Part shown: positions 7,126 to 13,588 of the stretch, one piece after another
How positions within the stretch are numbered: position 1 is the stretch's first letter
How the letters are laid out: each line of letters starts with the position of its first letter
DNA from: SIG350 sp964520895
GTDB taxonomy: Bacteria > Bacillota > Clostridia > TANB77 > SIG350
Length of the DNA: 15,375 nucleotides
Direction: 5' to 3'
Assembly (NCBI GenBank): GCA_964520895.1
Contig: CAZFOR010000031.1
Location: 1 to 15,375, forward strand
Notes under the pieces: model-generated
Database searches by the model: none
Seen by the model: the letters and a program-made list of their open reading frames with translations, nothing else
What the model was told of the DNA's origin: nothing
Position numbers and translations under genes: made by a program

Positions 7126-7997
7126 TGAGTGAGAATATGAGAAAAGGGAAGATTTATAAAATATTATCAAATTTCTATTATGTAAAAATAGATAATAATA
7201 TGTATGAGTGTAAGGCAAAAGGTAGATTTAAAAATGATGGTACAGATATACTTGTAGGTGATAATGTTGAAATAGAGATAATTGATAATGATAAACTAAA
7301 AGGAAATATAGTAAAGGTACTTAAAAGAAAGAACTTTACTGTTCGTCCTAGTGTTGCTAATTTAGATAAATTAATCATTATAGTATCTCTAACTAAACCT
7401 GCAATAGATTATATGTTATTAGATAAACAAATAATTTATTGTATTAAAAATGATATAAAACCAGTTATATGTATTAATAAAATAGATAATAGTGAGAACA
7501 AGGAATATTTAAAAATAAAAGAAGTGTATGAGAAAATAGGATATAGTGTATATCCTATTTCAGCTAAATTAAATATTGGCATAAATGATTTAAAAAAAGA
7601 GCTAAAAGATAGTGTATGTGTATTTGCAGGTGTTTCAGGTGTTGGTAAATCAACACTTACTAATTGCATTTGTGATGAATATTTAAATATAACGGGTGGT
7701 ATGAGTAAAATATCTAGAGGGAAACATACAACTAGACATGTTGAAATTTTTGAATATGATGATTTCTATATTGTAGATACTCCTGGTTTTTCTGTATTTG
7801 ATATAGAGGATATACCTAAAAAAGAGTTATATATGTATTTTGAAGAGTTTATGGAATATACAGATAAATGTCAGTATAGGGATTGTACACATATAAAGGA
7901 AGAAAAATGTGCTGTTAAAGAAGCGGTAGAAAATAATGAAATAGATATAAACAGATATGAAAGGTTTAAACAACTATATGAAAGTATTAAGAGATAA
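7125..7997 (+). CDS. rsgA: Ribosome small-subunit-dependent GTPase RsgA
   Basis: A circularly permuted GTPase that checks late maturation of the 30S ribosomal subunit. The 290 residues show an N-terminal OB-fold (about 7-70), the G4 motif NKID (118-121) placed before the P-loop GVSGVGKS (169-176), the RGKHTTRH switch I segment (198-205) and G3 DTPG (218-221). The C-terminal zinc site is Cys249, Cys254, His256 and Cys262. The ATG at 7125 overlaps the prkC stop (TAATG), suggesting translational coupling. An in-frame ATG at 7137 gives an N-terminus (MRKGKIYKILSNFYYV) closer to known RsgA proteins and is an equally good start; neither has a strong ribosome binding site. It is in its usual place between prkC and rpe. 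Confidence 0.94.
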   Translation: MSENMRKGKIYKILSNFYYVKIDNNMYECKAKGRFKNDGTDILVGDNVEIEIIDNDKLKGNIVKVLKRKNFTVRPSVANLDKLIIIVSLTKPAIDYMLLDKQIIYCIKNDIKPVICINKIDNSENKEYLKIKEVYEKIGYSVYPISAKLNIGINDLKKELKDSVCVFAGVSGVGKSTLTNCICDEYLNITGGMSKISRGKHTTRHVEIFEYDDFYIVDTPGFSVFDIEDIPKKELYMYFEEFMEYTDKCQYRDCTHIKEEKCAVKEAVENNEIDINRYERFKQLYESIKR

Positions 7998-8040
7998 TAT
8001 AAACATAAATACAAAAATGTGATTAAAGTATCTAAAATGT

Positions 8041-8069
8041 TTGCAAAAGTGTGATAAGGTAAATATAAT
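8041..8069 (+). promoter_or_regulatory. Promoter upstream of rpe
   Basis: TTGCAA (8041-8046), a 17-nt spacer and a perfect TATAAT (8064-8069). The start would be near 8076, leaving a leader of about 40 nt with AAAGGA (8099-8104) before ATG 8115. It lies in the 117-nt gap after rsgA, where no terminator is evident, so rpe may be read both from the long operon and from this promoter. Confidence 0.6.
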
Positions 8070-8114
8070 AAATTAAATATAATTATCTATAAGTATGAAA
8101 GGAATGATATTATT

Positions 8115-8759
8115 ATGAAAATATCACCATCAATATTAGCATGTGATTTTGCTAATTTAGAAAATGAGATTAAAAAGGTTGAAAAGTATTCAGATTATTT
8201 GCACATTGATGTAATGGATGGAAATTTTGTACCTAATATATCTTTTGGATATGATATAACAAAATGCATTAGTAACATAACAATATTGCCATTGGACGTT
8301 CATTTAATGGTAAAAAAACCATTAGATTTTATAAAACAATTTATAGAATTAGGGGTAAATATTATAACAGTTCATTATGAAACTATTAATAAGAAAGAAT
8401 TGGAAGAAATATTAGAAATAATAAAGGACTCAAATAATGACATTAAACTAGGGATATCAATAAATCCTGATACTCCATATGAGGTTTTAATACCATATTT
8501 ACAATATATAGATTTGATATTAGTTATGTCTGTATATCCAGGTTTTTATGGACAAGAGTTTATTAATGATATAGTATACAAGATAGATAGATTAAGTGAA
8601 ATTATTAAGCAAGAAAAATTAAATATATTATTAGAAGTAGATGGAGGCATAAATGATATTACAATAGAAAATGTAAAGAATTGTGATATTGTTGTATCAG
8701 GTTCATATATATTTAAAAGTAATGATATCCAAAATGCAATAAAAAAGTTAAAAAAATAG
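8115..8759 (+). CDS. rpe: Ribulose-phosphate 3-epimerase
   Basis: Interconverts ribulose 5-phosphate and xylulose 5-phosphate in the pentose phosphate pathway, in the cytosol. The TIM-barrel protein has 214 residues, the usual length. Family motifs are intact: ISPSILACDF at the N-terminus, HIDVMDGNFVPN with metal ligands His30 and Asp32, DVHLMV with His63, the MSVYPGFYGQEF phosphate-binding loop region and EVDGGI with Asp176. The GFYGQ form replaces the more common GFGGQ. The C-terminal VSGSYIF segment binds the phosphate end. It is followed by a terminator rather than thiN, which comes next in Bacillus. Confidence 0.95.
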   Translation: MKISPSILACDFANLENEIKKVEKYSDYLHIDVMDGNFVPNISFGYDITKCISNITILPLDVHLMVKKPLDFIKQFIELGVNIITVHYETINKKELEEILEIIKDSNNDIKLGISINPDTPYEVLIPYLQYIDLILVMSVYPGFYGQEFINDIVYKIDRLSEIIKQEKLNILLEVDGGINDITIENVKNCDIVVSGSYIFKSNDIQNAIKKLKK

Positions 8760-8777
8760 TAAAAACATTCGACTTAT

Positions 8778-8808
8778 ATTACAAAAATATTACAAAAAAA
8801 TTACAAAA
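8778..8808 (+). repeat. Three ATTACAAAA repeats with 11-bp period (phased A-tracts)
   Basis: ATTACAAAA begins at 8778, 8789 and 8800, giving A-tracts of 5, 7 and 4 bases in step with the DNA helix. The third copy is also the left arm of the downstream terminator, and an inverted copy (TTTTGTAAT) is the right arm. Phased A-tracts usually cause intrinsic curvature; a role in regulating the next operon is an inference. Confidence 0.6.
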
Positions 8809-8839
8809 TTATTATATATCAACAATTTTGTAATTTTTT
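8795..8839 (+). terminator. Terminator after rpe
   Basis: A 13-bp perfect inverted repeat, AAATTACAAAATT (8798-8810) and AATTTTGTAATTT (8824-8836), extends to about 16 bp through flanking A and T runs, with a 13-nt loop and a six-T tail (8834-8839). The stem is nearly all A-T but long, and it sits between the housekeeping cluster and the Tad-like operon. Confidence 0.7.
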
Positions 8840-8840
8840 A

Positions 8841-8869
8841 TTGCATTTTTTAAGGTAATAATATAAGAT
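8841..8869 (+). promoter_or_regulatory. Candidate promoter of the Tad-like operon
   Basis: TTGCAT (8841-8846), a 17-nt spacer and TAAGAT (8864-8869), immediately after the rpe terminator and about 50 nt before the first gene. The -10 match is only fair, and TATAAG (8862-8867) is an overlapping alternative. The region is so AT-rich that chance matches are common, but a promoter is needed here because the terminator precedes it. Confidence 0.4.
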
Positions 8870-8917
8870 TAATACAGAAATGATATTTATATTTAAATGT
8901 TAAGGGAGGAATTATAA

Positions 8918-9853
8918 ATGGTATTAGGACCAATGAAAAAAAGAATGATTTTAGCAGGTGTAATAGGATTTTTAGCAATGTTATTAATTACAATTGTATT
9001 AGGTATTTTTGGATATCAATATTACGCTAAAGTAGCAGAAGAAAGAGACATTCTGAAAAATGATTTTGTACAAGTTTGTTTTGTTAATAAAGAAATACAA
9101 GCAGGTGATGTGATAACTACAGATGACTTAGATGTTAAGAACATAAATAAAGCAGCATTGCCACAAAATGCGTATACTAATAAAGCAGAGATTTCTGGTA
9201 CAAATGTATATTCAAGAATTGCAATTCAACCAAATACTATATTATTAAAAACTATGTTATATGAAGAAGAACAAGTAACTAGTGATATGAGATTACAAGA
9301 GTTTAATATGATATTATTACCTTCATTATTAGAAGAGGGAGACTATATTGATATTAGATTCCTATTACCAACTGGTAATGATTATGTAGTAGCATCTAAA
9401 AAGAGAGTGGAAAAAGTAACAGAAGGTACATTATGGCTTAATTTAAAAGAATTAGATATGGAATACATAAGTGGTGCTATTATTGAATCATATTTAACAA
9501 ATGGAGCTTTATTATATGCAATAGAATATAGTGATGCACCAAATCAAAATAGTGCAGAGGTTACATATCCAGTATTACCAGCTGTTAAGGAATTGTTAGT
9601 AGAAAACAAAAATTTACAAGATAGTTTATCAATGAGCGAAGTAAGCGCTAGAATAGGTGATGAATCAACTTATAATAAAGATAGAATGTTATTGGATAAT
9701 ATTATTGCTAAATACATGGTTCCAGATGAAGATGTTAAAGAAACTATAAATGATAAAGTGTTAGAACAAATTGAAAAACAACAAGCTGAAAGAATTGCAC
9801 AAGCATCAGGTATGAGTTCAGGTACAGGAGTAGGTGGAGAAGTAATAGAATAA
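8918..9853 (+). CDS. CpaB/RcpC-like SAF-domain pilus assembly protein
   Basis: A 311-residue membrane-anchored protein. A single N-terminal transmembrane helix (about 11-33) is preceded by a basic start (MKKRM). Next comes a SAF-type domain at about 50-115 (FVNKEIQAGDVITTDDLDV, then the SRIAIQPNTILLKTMLY segment), the hallmark of CpaB/RcpC proteins of Flp/Tad pili. A beta-rich middle (DYIDIRFLLPTGNDYVVASKKRV) matches the RcpC-type region. The C-terminus holds a likely coiled coil (about 275-295) and a Gly/Ser-rich tail. In Gram-negative Tad systems CpaB works at the envelope with the secretin; in a monoderm it may organise the extracytoplasmic part of the apparatus. AGGGAGGA (8903-8910) lies 7 nt before ATG 8918. 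It is first in the Tad-like operon. Confidence 0.78.
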   Translation: MVLGPMKKRMILAGVIGFLAMLLITIVLGIFGYQYYAKVAEERDILKNDFVQVCFVNKEIQAGDVITTDDLDVKNINKAALPQNAYTNKAEISGTNVYSRIAIQPNTILLKTMLYEEEQVTSDMRLQEFNMILLPSLLEEGDYIDIRFLLPTGNDYVVASKKRVEKVTEGTLWLNLKELDMEYISGAIIESYLTNGALLYAIEYSDAPNQNSAEVTYPVLPAVKELLVENKNLQDSLSMSEVSARIGDESTYNKDRMLLDNIIAKYMVPDEDVKETINDKVLEQIEKQQAERIAQASGMSSGTGVGGEVIE

Positions 9854-9876
9854 TATAATTGGAGGAGTAAATTTTT

Positions 9877-10596
9877 ATGAAAGTAATAAATTTTATAGGG
9901 TGTTATAATAAAACTGAAATAATGTTATATGTTGCTAAAATAGTTAAATCAATGGGAAACTCAGTATTATATATTGATTCAGTTGTTACACAAAAATGTA
10001 GATATATAATACCAGCTATTGACTATACGGAAAAATATGTTACAACATTTGAAGAAATAGATATAGCAATTGGATTTGCATCAAAAAAAGAGATAGTTGA
10101 TTATTTAAATGAAAATGGTGAAGACTTTAATAATTATGATTATATATTTCTTGATATTGATTCAGAGGATATGATTAAAGATTTTGATGTTGTAAATGCA
10201 AATTCTAATATATGTATAATATCATATGATAAGCAAGATATTATGAAAACTGTTTTATTAATTGAGGAAATATTAAATAATTCAAAAGATTATGTAGGAA
10301 AAGTTAAGATAAACAGAGTAGATATGGCGACTTTTATAGGTACAGCAGATGTAAAATATATTGATTATAATTTTAAAGATTTATATGTTGACTGGAATAA
10401 GAAGATTATAACAATGCCTTTAGATGAAGGAGATAAAACTGTTATAATACAAAATCAGTATTCTGAAAAAATGAAATTTAAAGAATTAACAAAAACATTT
10501 AAAAATGGATTAATTGATATATCTCAGATTGTGCTAGAAGAAAAAAATAATGCTGAGATTACAAGAGTATTTAAAAATATCGAAAGGAGAGTATAA
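9877..10596 (+). CDS. Degenerate ParA/MinD-fold protein, TadZ-like (copy 1)
   Basis: A 239-residue cytosolic protein with the layout of a MinD/ParA-type P-loop NTPase but an eroded active site. The N-terminal strand-loop-helix INFIGCYNKTEIMLYVAKIV (4-23) occupies the P-loop position and keeps only Gly and Lys-Thr (GCYNKT). A hydrophobic strand ending in Asp93 (YDYIFLDIDSED) resembles Walker B. The lysine of the deviant ParA motif (KGG) is missing. TadZ proteins in Tad operons are atypical ParA-like proteins that place the pilus machine in the cell; this gene's position between the CpaB-like and CpaF-like genes supports that role, which remains an inference. GGAGGAG (9861-9867) precedes ATG 9877. 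The stop is 4 nt before the next ATG. Confidence 0.6.
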   Translation: MKVINFIGCYNKTEIMLYVAKIVKSMGNSVLYIDSVVTQKCRYIIPAIDYTEKYVTTFEEIDIAIGFASKKEIVDYLNENGEDFNNYDYIFLDIDSEDMIKDFDVVNANSNICIISYDKQDIMKTVLLIEEILNNSKDYVGKVKINRVDMATFIGTADVKYIDYNFKDLYVDWNKKIITMPLDEGDKTVIIQNQYSEKMKFKELTKTFKNGLIDISQIVLEEKNNAEITRVFKNIERRV

Positions 10597-10600
10597 TAAT

Positions 10601-11419
10601 ATGGCTCAAGTTGCTTTTTGGGGACCTAATATTAATCAAAGTGGATCAACATCAATTGCTGCATGTGTAGCTAGTCTTTTAGCATTACAGCAAGATTATA
10701 GCAGTTTATTGGTTTCTACAAATTTTATGGATAGTACTTTGGAGACAAGCTTTATAAATATTGAAAAATTATCAGCTAGAAGTAGTATAGATTTTACTGA
10801 TATAGGTATTGATGCATTAGAAAGATTAATAAAAAGTGGAAAACTTGCTCCTGAGAATATAGTTGATTATACAACACCAATATTAAAAGGAAGATTAGAT
10901 ATAATGTTTGGAACACAAAAAAAGGAGAAAGAGGTTTACACTAAAGTAATACAAATGTTACCAAACATATTAAAAAGTGCATCTTCTGTATATGATGTTA
11001 TATTTGTTGATATCGTTAATGGCAGAGCAGATGAAGATATGATGAAAATATTAGAATCATCTGATTTAATAGTTATTAATATTAATCAATCAATTAATGT
11101 TATGAATGACTTCTTTAAAAACGTTATAAATTCTGATATATTAAAAAATAAAAAATTTGTATTAGTTTTTGGTAGATATGATAGATATTCAAAATATAAT
11201 TTGAAAAATGTAGCAAAATTCTATAAATATAAGGAACCTATATTTGCTTTTCCATATAATACACAATTTTTTGATATGCAAAATGAGCATAAAGTATTAG
11301 AATTTTTTATAAAATATTTAAAAGTTAAAGAATCAGATAGAAATGGATTTTTTGTAAATGAAATGCAAAATTTAACAAATTATATTATGGACAACATAGT
11401 AATTTCAACTGATAGATAA
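10601..11419 (+). CDS. ParA/MinD-fold protein with altered P-loop, TadZ-like (copy 2)
   Basis: A 272-residue protein related in fold to the preceding one. The N-terminus AQVAFWGPNINQSGSTSIAA matches the start of MinD-like proteins in Firmicutes Tad-type clusters, but the P-loop reads GPNINQSGSTS, with Gly-Ser-Thr where Gly-Lys-Ser/Thr is expected, so the catalytic lysine is absent. A Walker B-like strand ends at Asp137 (YDVIFVDIVNG). ATG 10601 is preferred over an upstream in-frame ATG at 10550, because GAAAGGAG (10582-10589) is 11 nt before it and the longer version would overlap the previous gene by 47 nt and place 17 unrelated residues before the fold. Nucleotide binding without hydrolysis, or a purely structural partner of copy 1, are both possible. 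Confidence 0.65.
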   Translation: MAQVAFWGPNINQSGSTSIAACVASLLALQQDYSSLLVSTNFMDSTLETSFINIEKLSARSSIDFTDIGIDALERLIKSGKLAPENIVDYTTPILKGRLDIMFGTQKKEKEVYTKVIQMLPNILKSASSVYDVIFVDIVNGRADEDMMKILESSDLIVININQSINVMNDFFKNVINSDILKNKKFVLVFGRYDRYSKYNLKNVAKFYKYKEPIFAFPYNTQFFDMQNEHKVLEFFIKYLKVKESDRNGFFVNEMQNLTNYIMDNIVISTDR

Positions 11420-11443
11420 TATGAAAGATGAGGTAATCTAAAT

Positions 11444-13588
11444 ATGGGAGGAATATTTAATGTTGTATTAATAGTTGGCATACTTGTAATTGCAGTAGTA
11501 ATTTTAGTTGCATATCTTTCAAAAAAAGAGATATCACCTAAAAAATTAAAAAAAGAAGATAAAGCTTTTACGATACCACAAATGCTAGCTTTTATTAAAA
11601 AAAGAATTGATGAGATAACTAAAATGAATATAACTGATATAGGATTATCAGAAGAAGAATTAAAAAGAAGAAAAAACAAGAAATATGAACTAAAGAAAGC
11701 CTTGAAAGGTTGTACATATGGAGATGTTAATGATAAAAAATATGTAAAAGATTTAATCTTCGACTTATTAGTTAGAGAATATGGTGTAAATCAATTCAAT
11801 ATTTCAAAATCAATTAATTTTGATAATTATCAATATTTAACATCACAAGATAAATTTGATATACTAATACATGTATTTATTAAAGAATATGGATATGATG
11901 CTTTAAACGAGATAATTAAAAAGTATAAATTGGATGAATTAAAATGTGTATATGGTTCTACAAAACCATGTTATGTAATTATTCCAGAAGAAATTGACGA
12001 GATATTTGAAAAAGAAATGATAGATGGAGATAATTTCTTATCTTTTGAAGATAAATTAATGATTGTATGTCAAAGAATTTATCAAATGTATAAAGGATAT
12101 AGTGTTATAGATGAAGTAAGAGATATGAATATTGATGGTGTATCAGGTGGTGTATCTGGACTTCCAGAATCATTTATGTATCAATTAGGACAAATGGACA
12201 GCTATTTAGATCAAATGAGTGATAAAAAAGTTCCAAGAGCATGTGATAGTGCATGGATATTCTATAAAGGTAAATCTATTAGATTAGCATTTTTAACATT
12301 TGGTAGTGAAGAAGAATTAAAGAGAGTATGTCAAAATATATATAAATATAATAATCCAGGACAGTTATCAGATACAAATGGATATAAGATAAATGAAATG
12401 AAGGATGGATCAAGGGTTGTTGTTGTTCGTCCACAAATGTCAGAATCTTGGGCATTTTTTGTAAGAAAGTTTGATGTTCAAAAGGCAACACTAGAACAAT
12501 TAGTAACACTTCCTGGATCAGATGTAGCAATACCTTTACTTAGATTTCTAGTAAAAGGTGCAAGGGTAACTGCTCTTACTGGTGAGCAGGGTTGTGGTAA
12601 AACAACAATGTTGATGGCAATGATAGATAGTATTTATGATACATATAACATTAGGGTACAAGAAACAGCGTTTGAGTTGCATTTAAGAAAAATTTATCCA
12701 ACTCGTAACATATTAACATTTAGAGAAACTGAAACAATATCTGGACAAGATGGTCTAGATGTTCAGAAAAAAACCGATGGATCTGTTAATATCTTAGGTG
12801 AGGTTGCAACACACCCAGTTGCTGCTTGGATGATACAGATGGCCCAAGTTGCATCAAAATTTACATTGTTTACTCACCATGCTAAAACATTTCCTAACTT
12901 AGTTACAGCACTTCGTAACTCACTTTTAGCAATTGGTATGTTTAGTGATGAAAAAACAGCTGAAATGCAGGTTATTGGAGTATTAAACTTTGATATTCAC
13001 TTGAAAAAGGATTTTAATGGACTTCGTTTTATTGAGAGGGTAACAGAATGTGTACCTGTTGAAAATATAAATGAATATTCATTTGAACATAAAAAATATA
13101 AAAACTTAGAAGAAAAAATGGATGTATTTATCGACAATGCTACACATTATTTTACTAAGATTACAGATAAAGAAGTATATAAAGCAGTAAATATTATGGA
13201 ATATGTTGATGGTAAATATGTATTAAAAAATGCATTTTCAGATTACAACATGATACCAATGATTGAAAATATGTCAGAAGAAGATGCTTTAGATTTTGCT
13301 GATTTTATAATTAAGAATTGGCCTGAACAAAAAGATAAAGTTATGCAAAATGAAATAATTATTAGGCTTAATGAAGAAAGAAATCAAAGAAGAAAACAAG
13401 AAAAAACAGAAGATAAAAAAGACAATATAGTAAAAACTGTTTCAGTAAAAGTTGAAGATGTAGAAAAGGTTGCTAGTAATAAAAAAACAATTCAAAAAAA
13501 AGAAACTGTATCTAAAACTGAAATAAGTAAACCAAAAGCAAAGGCTAAAACTACTGTAAAAGCAAAGAAAGAAGGAGCTGATGTATAG
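11444..13588 (+). CDS. CpaF/TadA-type secretion ATPase with N-terminal membrane anchor
   Basis: A 714-residue member of the VirB11/GspE/CpaF secretion ATPase superfamily that would power pilus or substrate export. Residues 5-25 form a transmembrane helix. Residues 60-360 are a long N-terminal domain with CpaF-like elements late in it (DGSRVVVVRP, then FFVRKF). The ATPase core has Walker A GEQGCGKTT (380-388), an Asp-box equivalent around VQETAFELHL (405-414), the Walker B region NILGEVA with Glu453 and a His box FTHHAKT (476-482). Usual CpaF proteins have GEVR or GEIR at the Walker B; here Arg is replaced by Ala. Residues 640-714 are a charged tail rich in Lys and Ala. Family length is usually 400-500 residues, so this protein is extended at both ends. 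A weak GAGG at 11430-11433 precedes ATG 11444. Confidence 0.85.
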   Translation: MGGIFNVVLIVGILVIAVVILVAYLSKKEISPKKLKKEDKAFTIPQMLAFIKKRIDEITKMNITDIGLSEEELKRRKNKKYELKKALKGCTYGDVNDKKYVKDLIFDLLVREYGVNQFNISKSINFDNYQYLTSQDKFDILIHVFIKEYGYDALNEIIKKYKLDELKCVYGSTKPCYVIIPEEIDEIFEKEMIDGDNFLSFEDKLMIVCQRIYQMYKGYSVIDEVRDMNIDGVSGGVSGLPESFMYQLGQMDSYLDQMSDKKVPRACDSAWIFYKGKSIRLAFLTFGSEEELKRVCQNIYKYNNPGQLSDTNGYKINEMKDGSRVVVVRPQMSESWAFFVRKFDVQKATLEQLVTLPGSDVAIPLLRFLVKGARVTALTGEQGCGKTTMLMAMIDSIYDTYNIRVQETAFELHLRKIYPTRNILTFRETETISGQDGLDVQKKTDGSVNILGEVATHPVAAWMIQMAQVASKFTLFTHHAKTFPNLVTALRNSLLAIGMFSDEKTAEMQVIGVLNFDIHLKKDFNGLRFIERVTECVPVENINEYSFEHKKYKNLEEKMDVFIDNATHYFTKITDKEVYKAVNIMEYVDGKYVLKNAFSDYNMIPMIENMSEEDALDFADFIIKNWPEQKDKVMQNEIIIRLNEERNQRRKQEKTEDKKDNIVKTVSVKVEDVEKVASNKKTIQKKETVSKTEISKPKAKAKTTVKAKKEGADV

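Noticed and set aside
8778..8839. CRISPR-like repeat array
   Set aside because: The repeats are 9 bases at 11-bp spacing with no spacers; this is phased A-tract DNA plus a terminator.
10550..10600. Longer start for the second ParA-like protein
   Set aside because: It would overlap the previous gene by 47 nt, has no ribosome binding site, and adds residues that do not belong to the fold; ATG 10601 has GAAAGGAG upstream.
12279..12530. Minus-strand open frame inside the CpaF-like gene, and similar antisense frames at 301-558, 1169-1372, 7178-7378, 7436-7669, 11380-11679, 13753-14031 and 14931-15152
   Set aside because: All lie opposite strongly supported coding sequence, have low-complexity Leu/Ile/Phe-rich translations from AT-rich complement, and lack ribosome binding sites.
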